Both the position numbers and the translations under genes were made by a program. 64,000 bases of DNA from Weissella muntiaci (lineage in GTDB: Bacteria; Bacillota; Bacilli; Lactobacillales; Lactobacillaceae). Of the stretch, positions 8,607-17,355 are shown one piece after another (the stretch's first letter is position 1; every line of letters begins with the position of its first letter). The DNA lies in contig NZ_SDGZ01000023.1 of the NCBI RefSeq assembly GCF_008107635.1, positions 1-64,000 on the forward strand, given 5' to 3'. Below the pieces are notes generated by a model that saw only the letters and a program-made list of their open reading frames with translations, was not told where the DNA came from and made no database searches.

Positions 8607-9734
8607 TTAAATACTAGCTTTCTGTGGTTTGTACATTGAGCTAATCATCAATCCTAAGCCAATTACACCTACCCAAATCAATGCTTGCGTGTTACCGTTC
8701 CAAAGACCTCCGTTATAATAAACGATTGATCGCATTCCATCCAAGAGGAAGCGCATTGGTAGCCAAGGCATGACCCAATTCGTATAGAAAGCTGTCAACA
8801 TTTCAGGTGCTAGTGCCATGAGTGGTGCGGCAAACAACATTAATAGGGCGAAGACTGGCAATCCGATGAACCCAACCCACATCTGAACACCTAACATTAA
8901 CAGCTGGAAGACAAATGATGCTAACGAAGCAAAGAGCGCTACTTCGATGAACTGTCCATAGTCATAACCCAGAATCGTATGTGCAGCCAAGGTCGTGCCA
9001 AATCCAGCTATCAAGGCAATCACTGCGACAACTGCCAATTCAACGACCTTATTGCGCCATTTCTTATTGGCATCCGATTGGTCTAAGCTCTTTTGTGCAT
9101 ACATCATCATCAACGATCCCAACAATGCTCCCATCCAAATTGGTTGGAAGAAGCTCGAACTAGCAGTCGCTTTATTCGTAGTGTTGTGCACAATCTCAGT
9201 CTTAACTTCAACCGGATTCAATAACGTTTTTGCTGTCGTAGCTGGTACGGGCATATTCAAGGTTTGCAACTTTGTCAGAACTTGAGTTGATACCCCTTGT
9301 CCGGCTCTGTTAGCCATCATTGTTAACACATTTTGAACCGCAGCCGCTACTGTTGGGTTCTTTGCCTGATTGATGATGATATTCATTGATGGATTAATTG
9401 GCTTACCCGATGCTAAACTCATTGCATTCTCGGCAAAATTTGCATCGATAATCAGTGCGCCATAATATTTTTGCTGATCCATCGCCTTTTTGACAGCTGC
9501 TTTACTATCAACCTTGGACCATTTGATCGTCGTTGCATTCTCACCACCAGTAGAGGTAACACTTGTTAGTTGCTTTACGATTGCCGCACTAGTTGAACTA
9601 TGATCCGCATCAACGATTGCAATTGGCAGATTCTTAGGTGCCGTCTGTGTACTAGGGATTTGCGCAACGATCAGGAGCACCCCCATAACTAACGCAACTA
9701 TTAATGATATAATGTGGAACTTATTCTTAAACAT
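8607..9734 (-). CDS. YhgE/Pip-type ABC-2 family membrane protein
   Basis: 375 residues. One N-terminal membrane helix (about 8-25) is followed by a large extracytoplasmic domain with the AIVDADHSSTSAAIV and YYGALIIDANFAENA motifs typical of YhgE/Pip and ABC-2 permeases. Five helices occupy residues about 200-365. Family members act in export of drugs, bacteriocins or wall components, with or without a dedicated ATPase; none is adjacent. A TetR regulator is transcribed divergently 177 bases away, which suggests inducible efflux. Substrate unknown. Confidence 0.8.
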   Translation of the reverse strand: MFKNKFHIISLIVALVMGVLLIVAQIPSTQTAPKNLPIAIVDADHSSTSAAIVKQLTSVTSTGGENATTIKWSKVDSKAAVKKAMDQQKYYGALIIDANFAENAMSLASGKPINPSMNIIINQAKNPTVAAAVQNVLTMMANRAGQGVSTQVLTKLQTLNMPVPATTAKTLLNPVEVKTEIVHNTTNKATASSSFFQPIWMGALLGSLMMMYAQKSLDQSDANKKWRNKVVELAVVAVIALIAGFGTTLAAHTILGYDYGQFIEVALFASLASFVFQLLMLGVQMWVGFIGLPVFALLMLFAAPLMALAPEMLTAFYTNWVMPWLPMRFLLDGMRSIVYYNGGLWNGNTQALIWVGVIGLGLMISSMYKPQKASI

Positions 9735-9786
9735 AATGACTCCTCCAAATTTTTAATTTGTAAAACATACACGTTGGTTCATTTGT

Positions 9787-9797
9787 AACATCATGTT
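9787..9797. promoter_or_regulatory. Candidate TetR operator
   Basis: AACATCATGTT is an 11-bp palindrome in the divergent spacer between the YhgE-type gene and its TetR neighbour. Placement fits autoregulation, but palindromes this short occur by chance. Confidence 0.3.
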
Positions 9798-9911
9798 GCT
9801 TTTTGACATTGATTAGTATATTCTGTCTTTGATGATGAGGACAGCGTCAACTTTAACCAATCTGTTGCATTTTCAACACGATGCCTTAAATTGTTTCATA
9901 TTGGAGGAATT

Positions 9912-10514
9912 ATGTACGAACACAAGACAAACCAAACCCGTCAGCAAATCTTAGATGCCTTTATTGAGTTATTGCATGAAAAGGACATTTCAAAAATTAC
10001 TATTAATGACATCACTAAGGTCGCTCATATTAATCGGGGGACCTTCTACCGGCACTTCGATGACAAGATTGATTTAATTGAGAAAACCGAAACTGTTATT
10101 TTCGAAGAACTGGAGGCAATTTTAAACAATGACGTCCTATCAGGGAAAGTCAATAGCCCCCTCGACAGCGAATTCAATGCTTACCGGGTCAAGATTCTGC
10201 AAATCTTAAAAAAGCATTCGCTATTCATTACTGCCATGATTGGCGAAAATGGCGATTTAACCTTTGAAAACAAGTTAATGAATAAAATCTATGACTTTGC
10301 TAAAGCAGGTATGTACTATCTGGGTGCACCCATTGACCATCCGACACTTGAACAAGACTTAGCTTTGCAATTTATGACGAATGGTCTACTGGGCATATTC
10401 CGCTACTGGCTCAAACGTGATGAAATTGATATTGAGGACGTGTCTAAAATAATTGACTCAATTATGCTCAAGGGCGTTTTGGAAATTATTGGCTTCCGAG
10501 AAAATGAGAAATAA
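9912..10514 (+). CDS. TetR/AcrR family transcriptional regulator
   Basis: 200 residues from the ATG behind GGAGG. The N-terminal helix-turn-helix (about residues 27-50, ending RGTFYRHFDDK) is classical TetR. The C-terminal ligand domain is of the type often seen in streptococcal and lactobacillary regulators (TetR_C_8-like). It is divergent from the YhgE/Pip-type exporter, so it probably represses that gene. It is convergent with the HrtBA-like operon, which makes it a less likely regulator of that transporter. Confidence 0.88.
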   Translation: MYEHKTNQTRQQILDAFIELLHEKDISKITINDITKVAHINRGTFYRHFDDKIDLIEKTETVIFEELEAILNNDVLSGKVNSPLDSEFNAYRVKILQILKKHSLFITAMIGENGDLTFENKLMNKIYDFAKAGMYYLGAPIDHPTLEQDLALQFMTNGLLGIFRYWLKRDEIDIEDVSKIIDSIMLKGVLEIIGFRENEK

Positions 10515-10560
10515 AATAGGCATGTACAAGTGCGATATTATCACTTGTGCATGCCTATTT
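10514..10560. terminator. Bidirectional terminator
   Basis: AAATAGGCATGTACAAGTG pairs with CACTTGTGCATGCCTATTT between the convergent tetR and ABC-transporter genes. Confidence 0.85.
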
Positions 10561-10561
10561 A

Positions 10562-11230
10562 TTATTCAGCGGGTTGTAGATTTCCATCAACCATATAGAT
10601 AACTTGATCCACATATTCTAGCAGGCGATCATCATGCGTAACCATAATGATCACCATCCCCTCATTATGAGCTAGGTCAACGAACATTTCGATCACCTCT
10701 AGTGCCCGTTTCCGATCAAGACTCGCCGTTGGCTCATCGGCAAAGAGGACTTTCGGTTCACCATAGAGTGCACGTGCAATGGCTGTTCTTTGTCGTTCAC
10801 CGCCTGATAATTCGCTAATGTAATGGTCTCGTTGCTCCCAAATTCCGAGCCTTTTCAATAACTCCTCCTGTTCTTCAATGCGTTTCTTGCCTTGCAATCG
10901 ATCAACTAGTTCTAGTTGTTCCTTAACCGTTAGAAAAGGAATCAAGTTTGACGCTTGTAAGATAAAGCCAAATTCATCTAACCGTAGCTTTGAACGTTCT
11001 TTCTCAGCAAGCGCGCCAATATTTTGATCTTTGAAATAAACGGCTCCTTTTGTTGGTGTTTGCAAGGCACCCATTAATGTTAATAAAGTCGTTTTCCCAG
11101 ATCCTGATGGACCGGTCATTGCTAGAAAAGATCCGGCTTCTACTGCCAAATTTGTTGAATGGATAACCTCAGTCTTAGTACTACCATTTATAAATGACTT
11201 CGTTAGATCTTCCAATTTAATCAATGCCAT
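10562..11230 (-). CDS. ABC transporter ATPase, HrtA/MacB-like
   Basis: 222 residues. Walker A GPSGSGKT (about 40-47), the signature LSGGERQR and Walker B VLFADEPTASLD are intact. The ATG chosen lies one base after the permease stop codon, and the Shine-Dalgarno sequence GGAGGAAAT encodes the permease's last residues GGN. The protein belongs to the LolD/MacB/HrtA group that partners FtsX-like permeases. With the upstream permease it would form an exporter of small amphipathic or toxic compounds. Heme is possible because the permease resembles HrtB. Confidence 0.9.
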   Translation of the reverse strand: MALIKLEDLTKSFINGSTKTEVIHSTNLAVEAGSFLAMTGPSGSGKTTLLTLMGALQTPTKGAVYFKDQNIGALAEKERSKLRLDEFGFILQASNLIPFLTVKEQLELVDRLQGKKRIEEQEELLKRLGIWEQRDHYISELSGGERQRTAIARALYGEPKVLFADEPTASLDRKRALEVIEMFVDLAHNEGMVIIMVTHDDRLLEYVDQVIYMVDGNLQPAE

Positions 11231-11231
11231 T

Positions 11232-12269
11232 TTAATTTCCTCCAACTGCTTCTAACGGATCAATCTTGACGACCTTAATAATCGAGAAAATTGTTCCCAA
11301 AATTATTGCGCCAATCAATCCCAGTGAAAAGATCAAAATCAACCATGGATTAGCCCCAAATGGTACCGTAGCTGGCAAGAATAACATCGTAATCCAATTT
11401 GCCAACAACGCAATTCCCACACCAGTTAGACCGATTATCAAGGCCTGCCATAATAGACTACTAACAATTCGCCGCGTTGAAATTCCCTGTGCCCGCATCG
11501 TTCCATAAATTGATAGCTTTTCAAGCGTTAGAATGTACATGAAAATAGCAATGATAAAGCCGACAATTATAAAGAGTGATGCAATCATCAAAGTAAATGT
11601 TTGAACCTGTGCTGAATATCCAGGAATATTATTGATTAAGGTGTTTGTCGATATCCGTTCAAGTTCTGAATCTGTTTTAACCGCTCCTGCCTTCTGTGTG
11701 ATAAAACCATTGATATTGCGACTTCCAAAAATTGCATAATAGTCACTATTATCAACATAAATTACCGGTAGTGTGTTATATCGATTATCATCCGTGATCC
11801 CGACAACTTTTAGCTGCTCCTGATGTCCATTTAACTTCAATTTTTGGCCAACATGAATATTTTCAGGATCAATACTTCGATCAACAACAACCTCGCCCGA
11901 TTTATCAATAAATCTTCCCGTACTGAGTTCAGGCTTGATAAAGCTGTCCGAGTCAATTGAGAAGATGGTGCTATCAACCTTTTCCTTGTTAATCTCAGTT
12001 ACCGCATTATTAACCTTTAACGGTACACTGTCGGCCGGTGTGGTAACTTGTGCTGGACTAATTTGAGATAGCAACAGATTCTTATTGGAATATTTCGTCA
12101 AATAAACCTGCTGTGCTTGCCAATTATCGACCGCGCTACGATTATTGTTTGCTAGACCAAAGGCCAAACCACTTAGAAAATAAATCAAAAACGCAATTAA
12201 TGTGATAAACCCAATTATTAAAGAATACTTCCATTTTGAAAATAAGAGTTCCTTTACCGCTAAATACAT
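11232..12269 (-). CDS. FtsX-like ABC permease, HrtB-like
   Basis: 345 residues. One N-terminal helix (YSLIIGFITLIAFLIYFLSG) is followed by an extracytoplasmic domain (about 45-225) and three C-terminal helices, the FtsX/MacB topology. The segment LAFGLANNNRSAVDNWQ resembles lactococcal HrtB, the heme-efflux permease. The ribosome binding site is GGAGGGG. It lies 15 bases after the lipid-kinase gene and one base before the ATPase, so the three form one operon. No HrtR-type regulator is adjacent; heme specificity is therefore inferred, not shown. Confidence 0.83.
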   Translation of the reverse strand: MYLAVKELLFSKWKYSLIIGFITLIAFLIYFLSGLAFGLANNNRSAVDNWQAQQVYLTKYSNKNLLLSQISPAQVTTPADSVPLKVNNAVTEINKEKVDSTIFSIDSDSFIKPELSTGRFIDKSGEVVVDRSIDPENIHVGQKLKLNGHQEQLKVVGITDDNRYNTLPVIYVDNSDYYAIFGSRNINGFITQKAGAVKTDSELERISTNTLINNIPGYSAQVQTFTLMIASLFIIVGFIIAIFMYILTLEKLSIYGTMRAQGISTRRIVSSLLWQALIIGLTGVGIALLANWITMLFLPATVPFGANPWLILIFSLGLIGAIILGTIFSIIKVVKIDPLEAVGGN

Positions 12270-12284
12270 ATTGTCCCCTCCAAA

Positions 12285-13187
12285 CTATTGATCATCTCGA
12301 GCCGGCACTAATACAGTTGCTTGGACTTGATTTACCTGGAGTCGTAATGGCAGTGGTTCTGCTCGATCACCGTCAATTCTAACTTTTGTTGCTTGCTGGT
12401 CAATTCTTTCGATCTTTAGACCTTTGGTTTTGAAACTAAGGATGTCTTGTGCTTTACCGATTCGACCATGCATTAAATAAGAGAAATAGCTTGGAAGCCT
12501 CAATAAATTGAACTCCTTTAAAATGACCACTGATACCTTCCCGTCCGAAGGCTGAGATTCTAAATTAAACTTCGTATAGCCACCCAATGAATTAGTTAAC
12601 GTAATGATTATTAAGGCAGTTGCAATGGTTTTCTCAGGTCCATCATCCGGCGTCAACCGATAACTCGCTGGTTTTTTGAAAATCCCTTGTTTGAAAGCTT
12701 GAATCAGAAATGCCAAAGGCCCCAATTTCTTCTTTTCCGATTGCTTGACATGATTAGCAATATCTGCAAATGTGCCGATCAAAGCACTGCTCACCATTGC
12801 CCGTTCCCCATCATTGGCAATATCAACCGATCGCTTATGTTCTGCCAAAATAACTTGAATTGCCGCATCGACGTCCAACGGGATGTGCAATGCTTTGGCA
12901 TAATTATTAACGGTCCCTGCCGGAATAATTCCGACTGGCACCATAATTCCAACCCTATTTAAAGCAGAGAAAACTGTATTAATTGAACCATCACCTCCGA
13001 TCACGATAATGTAATCAATCGCATGTGCCTGCTGTTCGATTTGTTTAAGTGCATCTTCACGACTCTTAGTTGCTACCAATCTTACCTTTCGTTCGCTGCT
13101 CTCCGCAATCTTCTTAAAATGTTCTGCGATTGCTCGATTGTTACTCTTCCCAGCAGCTCCGTTAAAAACAACTAAATACTTCTTCAT
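12285..13187 (-). CDS. Diacylglycerol/lipid kinase family protein
   Basis: 300 residues from the ATG behind AGGGAGGATGTC; 31 upstream in-frame residues lack a start context. The N-terminal domain begins KKYLVVFNGAAGKS and contains the ATP-binding GGDGSINTVF loop, followed by VPVGIIPAGTVNNYAKAL. This is the DAGK_cat layout of the YegS/DgkB family, with the PAGT(V/x)NN variant. It probably phosphorylates diacylglycerol or a related lipid at the membrane. A second family member lies at 62995-63957. First gene of the operon with the HrtBA-like exporter. Confidence 0.88.
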   Translation of the reverse strand: MKKYLVVFNGAAGKSNNRAIAEHFKKIAESSERKVRLVATKSREDALKQIEQQAHAIDYIIVIGGDGSINTVFSALNRVGIMVPVGIIPAGTVNNYAKALHIPLDVDAAIQVILAEHKRSVDIANDGERAMVSSALIGTFADIANHVKQSEKKKLGPLAFLIQAFKQGIFKKPASYRLTPDDGPEKTIATALIIITLTNSLGGYTKFNLESQPSDGKVSVVILKEFNLLRLPSYFSYLMHGRIGKAQDILSFKTKGLKIERIDQQATKVRIDGDRAEPLPLRLQVNQVQATVLVPARDDQ

Positions 13188-13318
13188 GACATCCTCCCTC
13201 GACTTTTGGAAAAGAATTCCGAAAGTTATCATAACTATCCTATATATAGCAAATATATTCGTAAAGGTGGACACTGTCAAAGTAAATGCTTACATGCCTC
13301 AAATGGTCTCACAAAATT

Positions 13319-13350
13319 AAAAAAGAGCGACCATCTTCCGTCGCTCTTTT
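13319..13350 (-). terminator. Terminator of the Asp23 operon
   Basis: AAAAGAGCGAC and GTCGCTCTTTT form a stem directly after the 48-residue gene, with a minus-strand U tract. Confidence 0.8.
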
Positions 13351-13358
13351 GCCCGCTT

Positions 13359-13505
13359 CTATTTAGTTCGTTTAGTGGGCTTCTTTGTTCGCATGTGGTC
13401 ATATTGATCAATAATCTTCTGCCTTACCGTTTCACTACTTAATAGTAAACCAGCTACCACCATGGCGATTTTAATTCCCGTATGTTTCTTCCCATCTTTT
13501 TCCAT
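13359..13505 (-). CDS. Small YtxH-like protein, last gene of the Asp23 operon
   Basis: A 48-residue protein read directly: MEKDGKKHTGIKIAMVVAGL, then a short hydrophobic helix (about 11-23), an SSETVRQKIIDQYDHM segment and a basic tail TKKPTKRTK. The ribosome binding site AGGAGG is seven bases upstream. It resembles the truncated N terminus of YtxH-type envelope stress proteins, but this is a weak match. Position at the end of the amaP-asp23 operon suggests an envelope-stress role. Confidence 0.7.
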   Translation of the reverse strand: MEKDGKKHTGIKIAMVVAGLLLSSETVRQKIIDQYDHMRTKKPTKRTK

Positions 13506-13544
13506 TCGTCAACCTCCTGTAAAAGAATCCCGCATATCCTATGA

Positions 13545-13853
13545 CTAATAAACTAGTTTAACCGTTGGCCCGTTAAAAATGAATTCAAGCGTCTTTTTCT
13601 TTTTTGCACCATTTTTAGTAATCAAATCCACAACATTGATTATTAGTGGCACATCGTCATTGTTTGCAAAGATTGTTTGTAAATCCTTTAATAGAATGGA
13701 TAAATCAATCCCTTCAATCACAGTAACATTTAAGACATATTTCAAAGCATGCGCCCCATCATCGTCTATAGTAACCTGTATTGTTTGAAGCTTATCGTAA
13801 TGTTTCAGAATTTTCTTCAGCTGTTTCTTTAACACTTTGAAATCTACTAACAT
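13545..13853 (-). CDS. Uncharacterised protein of the Asp23 operon
   Basis: 102 residues starting MLVDFKVLKKQLKKILKHYD; six upstream codons including an ATG lack a ribosome binding site. It is cytoplasmic, with no hydrophobic helix, and mixes a basic N-terminal helix with beta-rich repeats (IQVTIDDDGAHALKYVLNVT). A KNGAKKKKTLEF basic stretch lies near the C terminus. I do not recognise the family. It lies about 57 bases after asp23 in the same direction. Confidence 0.7.
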   Translation of the reverse strand: MLVDFKVLKKQLKKILKHYDKLQTIQVTIDDDGAHALKYVLNVTVIEGIDLSILLKDLQTIFANNDDVPLIINVVDLITKNGAKKKKTLEFIFNGPTVKLVY

Positions 13854-13910
13854 CACCACCCTCACATCCACTATCTTAAAAAAGAGGGCTTCTCAGCTCT
13901 CTTAATAAAA

Positions 13911-14432
13911 TTACTTTACGCGGGAATCATCTGCATCTTCTGCAACAGTTTCCTTCACAGCATCATAACCTTGGCTTGTCTTTTGCTTGATTGTTTGCCC
14001 AGCATCGACTGCGTGATCCTGCAAAGTAGTTTGATTTTTGTCATACTCTTTAGCGGTTTGAATATCAACAACCTTAACATTCATCTCAACAAGGTCCAGT
14101 CCTGTCATCTTAGCAATCTGCTCTTTGACGATTTCCTTAACCTTGCTATAAACGTCGCGGGCGTCTTTTCCATACTCAGTAATGATATCAAGGTCGACTG
14201 CAACCTGTTCCTTGCCAACTTCGACGCCAACGCCCTCCGTTGGGTCAGAACTATTTACGATCTTATTCTTAACATTAGCAATGAATCCGGCGTCTACACC
14301 AAGTAATCCATCAACCTTTTCAATTGAATGACCGACAATTTTTTGAATAACCTTATCGTCAAAAGTCAATTGTCCTTTAATGTTCTTTGCGTTATCGTGT
14401 TGTTCACCGTTGTTATTCCATGTAGCGTCCAT
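13911..14432 (-). CDS. asp23: Asp23/Gls24 family envelope stress response protein
   Basis: 173 residues with the family core: GQLTFDDKVIQKIVGHSIEKV, GLLGVDAG, a VAVDLDIITEYG strand and the YSKVKEIVKEQIAKMTGLDLVEMNVKVVDI segment. A charged tail rich in Gln, Thr and Asp follows. Asp23 is an abundant alkaline-shock protein held at the membrane by AmaP. Here amaP and a DUF2273 gene lie immediately upstream, the expected order. The ribosome binding site is CAGGAG. Confidence 0.92.
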   Translation of the reverse strand: MDATWNNNGEQHDNAKNIKGQLTFDDKVIQKIVGHSIEKVDGLLGVDAGFIANVKNKIVNSSDPTEGVGVEVGKEQVAVDLDIITEYGKDARDVYSKVKEIVKEQIAKMTGLDLVEMNVKVVDIQTAKEYDKNQTTLQDHAVDAGQTIKQKTSQGYDAVKETVAEDADDSRVK

Positions 14433-14454
14433 AAATTAATCTCCTGTTCTGTAA

Positions 14455-14649
14455 TTACTTACTGAAAATTTGCTTAATTTTATCAAATGAGATGTTCCAA
14501 GCCTTAATAACCCAGCCGATCAACCAGCCGATACCTGCCAATACGATTACTAGCACAGCCTGCCAAAAACCAAAAGCAAGTAGCAGTATGGCAAGTAATA
14601 ATCCGATCAATAGCCCAATCTTCGGCGGGTCTAAATTAAAATTATTCAT
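14455..14649 (-). CDS. DUF2273 small membrane protein
   Basis: 64 residues with two hydrophobic helices. The family signature GLLIGLLLAILLLAFGFWQAVL is followed by a GIGWLIGW motif and a short basic tail. The family is consistently found between amaP and asp23 in staphylococci and lactobacilli and is a probable partner in membrane anchoring. The ribosome binding site is GTGGAGG. Confidence 0.9.
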   Translation of the reverse strand: MNNFNLDPPKIGLLIGLLLAILLLAFGFWQAVLVIVLAGIGWLIGWVIKAWNISFDKIKQIFSK

Positions 14650-14662
14650 CCACTACCTCCAC

Positions 14663-15223
14663 TTATATCACTCTTGTATTACTTTTATTCTTACTTGATT
14701 GACCGACAACAATTTTTGTTTTAATCGTAGAAATATTGGTTTCACGTAGAAGTTCTTCTAAATTCCGATCAAGCTTTGCTTTAATTCTATCAAGTTGTCC
14801 AATCACCGCCGAACGATATGGTGCGCTCGCCGTAACTGTTAGCGAAATCCGCTTAGGATGATTCGTGACCTTGACATTTATATTCTCAAGGCCCTCACCC
14901 GAAAGCGCTCGATTGACAAAGGCTGTAATCCCGCGATTATCAAGCGACAACGTTCCGCTAGTACTTTGCTCAAGCACCAAATCATTCTTCTTACGTGGCC
15001 AGAACATTAGAATAATCAATCCCCCCAGCAAGATAATTGCCAACACAACTGCATAATAATAGACAATTGTATTAACGTCCACCCCACCAAAGTTATTCTG
15101 AACCAGCCAAGCGTCTATTTGATGTCCAATCTTTTGACTCTCTGGGAACCAAATAATAACGACGATCGGTAAAACATATAATAAGATTAGCAAACCTAAT
15201 ATAAATTTTTGCCATCGTCTCAT
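14663..15223 (-). CDS. amaP: AmaP, alkaline shock response membrane anchor
   Basis: 186 residues from ATG; a GTG four codons upstream is possible. Two transmembrane helices (about 8-28 and 55-80) end in the positive motif WPRKKND. A cytoplasmic domain follows with GTLSLDNRGITAFVNRAL and RIKAKLDRNLEELLRETNI, typical of AmaP. It recruits Asp23 to the membrane in Staphylococcus. It is followed by DUF2273 and asp23. Confidence 0.9.
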   Translation of the reverse strand: MRRWQKFILGLLILLYVLPIVVIIWFPESQKIGHQIDAWLVQNNFGGVDVNTIVYYYAVVLAIILLGGLIILMFWPRKKNDLVLEQSTSGTLSLDNRGITAFVNRALSGEGLENINVKVTNHPKRISLTVTASAPYRSAVIGQLDRIKAKLDRNLEELLRETNISTIKTKIVVGQSSKNKSNTRVI

Positions 15224-15237
15224 AGTGACACCCACCT

Positions 15238-15483
15238 TTACTTCATTCGACTAAGTACAAATGAAACAATCAGTACCAGAATTATCGCACCAATCAATGA
15301 TGGGATTAACGCCATTCCTGCAAGTGATGGTCCCCATGATCCTAGGAGCATCTCTCCCAACCATGAACCAACAATACCTGCAACTATGTTGCTAATCCAA
15401 CCCATTGCACCACCACGCTTTGTGATCATCCCTGCAATAGCACCAATAATTGCACCTACAATTAACACCCAAATTAAATGCAT
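15238..15483 (-). CDS. GlsB/YeaQ/YmgE family membrane protein
   Basis: 81 residues from the ATG behind GGAGGGG. It has three helices and the glycine-rich family signature GAIIGAIAGMITKRGGAMGW ending in NIVAGIVGSWLGEMLLG. The family is stress-linked in enterococci (GlsB of the gls24 operon). It is the first gene of the Asp23 operon. Confidence 0.92.
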   Translation of the reverse strand: MHLIWVLIVGAIIGAIAGMITKRGGAMGWISNIVAGIVGSWLGEMLLGSWGPSLAGMALIPSLIGAIILVLIVSFVLSRMK

Positions 15484-15626
15484 AAGTACCCCTCCATTCA
15501 AATGATTACGCTTGCAATATTTCCACATCTCAAATGTACAATTTCATTGGGTATCATGCAAATAATTTGCTTGAAATTAACTCAGGAATCAATCTAGCAG
15601 GTTTCTTTTCATAAAACATATATACA

Positions 15627-15657
15627 TAAAAAGGCTTGTAGTGATTCCCTACAAGCC
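15627..15657 (-). terminator. Terminator of the TrpXYZ-type operon
   Basis: GGCTTGTAG pairs with CTACAAGCC around a 7-nt loop, followed on the minus strand by TTTTT. Confidence 0.85.
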
Positions 15658-15676
15658 CAAACGTTTTATAAATAAA

Positions 15677-16447
15677 CTATATTGCAAACATTTTTATTAA
15701 ATCTGCTTTTAACAGATGTGCCTTCTCTGCTCCTTGCACATCAAGTTTTATCTGACCATCCTGTACCATGATCAATCGATTACCATATGCCAATGCGTCG
15801 TCAATGTCGTGCGTAATCATCAATGCGGTAAGTCGCTCTTGTTCAATTAGTTGTGCCGTTAGTTCCATAACCGTTTGACTTGTTTTCGGATCCAAGGCCG
15901 CTGTGTGTTCATCTAATAACAGCAGCTGTGGCTTTCTTATTATCGCCATCAATAACGAAAGCGCCTGACGCTGCCCTCCTGATAAATATTTCACTGGCGT
16001 ATCAATATGTGCTTCAATCCCCATATCCAAAGCCGCCAATCGACTCGCAAACTGGGTTCTCTTTTTAGTATTATCATAGCCTTTGAAGTAATCTGATAAT
16101 TGTTTATCGTCTGCTAGCACCATATTCTCATAAACGGACAATTGATCTGCTGTTCCTAATTTTGGATCTTGAAATACCCGGGCGATCCAATTAGCTCGTT
16201 TACGAATATTGGTCTTTGTAATCGTCTGCCCCAGGATCTCAATTTCGCCTTTGTCGACCTTCAAAGCACCAGCAATTGCATTGATCAATGTCGACTTACC
16301 TGCACCATTATTACCAATAATTGAGATAAACTCGCCTGGATATACTTTAAGATCAATGTTCTTTAAAATATGGCGCTGATTTACTGTACCTGGGAAAAAA
16401 ATTTTTTGAAGTCCTTTTAGTTCTAGAACAGGATTATTTTTTATCAT
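15677..16447 (-). CDS. ABC transporter ATPase (TrpZ-like)
   Basis: 256 residues. Walker A GNNGAGKST (about 43-51), the Q-loop region RVFQDPKLGTADQLSVYENM, the signature LSGGQRQAL and Walker B LLLLDEHTAALD are intact. The VFQDP/LGT block is characteristic of ATPases paired with DUF534-type binding proteins. It is the last gene of the three-gene operon, 17 bases after the permease; its ribosome binding site is weak (GGAG 12 bases away). It powers uptake of the ligand bound by the protein encoded at 17349-18338. Confidence 0.88.
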   Translation of the reverse strand: MIKNNPVLELKGLQKIFFPGTVNQRHILKNIDLKVYPGEFISIIGNNGAGKSTLINAIAGALKVDKGEIEILGQTITKTNIRKRANWIARVFQDPKLGTADQLSVYENMVLADDKQLSDYFKGYDNTKKRTQFASRLAALDMGIEAHIDTPVKYLSGGQRQALSLLMAIIRKPQLLLLDEHTAALDPKTSQTVMELTAQLIEQERLTALMITHDIDDALAYGNRLIMVQDGQIKLDVQGAEKAHLLKADLIKMFAI

Positions 16448-16464
16448 ATGTCAACTTTTCTCCA

Positions 16465-17355
16465 TCATTTCTGTTGCTTTAAATAAGCCGCCAAACGATA
16501 CTTTTGTTTCAATTTTTCTCCAATCATTGGCGCCACAATCACGACTACTAGTATCAACGCTGAGAAGATCTTCAAATCATCTGGCGATATTCCAATATTC
16601 ATTGCGCCTGCTAGAATCGTCCGATATATGATTGCCCCAATCGCCATCGAAACTAACTGCCAGACAATCTTTCGCGAAGCAACCATGATCTCACCCAGCA
16701 AAACTGATGCTAGACCGATTACAATCGTCCCAACTCCCATGTTGATATCCGCAAAACCATTGCCTTGGGCGATTAAGCCACCAGATAAAGCAATTAAACC
16801 ATTTGAAATTGCATAACCCAAGATAGTCATTCTATCAGCCCGAATCCCATTTGTAACACTCATAATTCGATTATTTCCGACTACCCGCAAGTCCAATCCC
16901 AGCCTAGTGCTGAAAAAGATATACAACAAGCCCAGCACTCCGCATACGATCGGTAGTGTCACCACGATTGTTCGGACATCATCACTACCAATTACAGGAA
17001 TAAGATCAATCAATGTTTTCTGGTCGATCAAAGCTAAGTTTGCCCGTCCCATAATGTGCATGTTAATTGAATAGAGCCCCGTTAAGGTTAAAATTCCTGC
17101 CAAAAGCGCTGGAATATGTAACTTAGTGTTTAAAATACCTGTAATAATCCCTGCAATTGTGCCTGTCAGAAAACCAAGTAATAAAGCAACCAAGACTTGT
17201 TGCCCTGACAACTGTGCGCTAATGGTAACAGCCGCACCGAGCGGAAAGCTTCCCTCTGTGGTCAAATCAGGAATATCCAAAATTCTAAAAGTAATATACA
17301 CGCCTAAAACAAGCGGTGTCCATAAAAGCCCTTGACCGATACTGTTAATTAACAT
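16465..17355 (-). CDS. ABC transporter permease (TrpY-like)
   Basis: 296 residues with about eight membrane helices of the branched-chain-type permease family (BPD_transp_2). The DIPDLTTEGSFPLGAAV motif near the N terminus is typical of permeases partnered with DUF534 binding proteins. The ATG overlaps the binding-protein gene by 7 bases, and its ribosome binding site (AGGAGG) lies within that gene's last codons, so translation is coupled. Confidence 0.9.
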   Translation of the reverse strand: MLINSIGQGLLWTPLVLGVYITFRILDIPDLTTEGSFPLGAAVTISAQLSGQQVLVALLLGFLTGTIAGIITGILNTKLHIPALLAGILTLTGLYSINMHIMGRANLALIDQKTLIDLIPVIGSDDVRTIVVTLPIVCGVLGLLYIFFSTRLGLDLRVVGNNRIMSVTNGIRADRMTILGYAISNGLIALSGGLIAQGNGFADINMGVGTIVIGLASVLLGEIMVASRKIVWQLVSMAIGAIIYRTILAGAMNIGISPDDLKIFSALILVVVIVAPMIGEKLKQKYRLAAYLKQQK

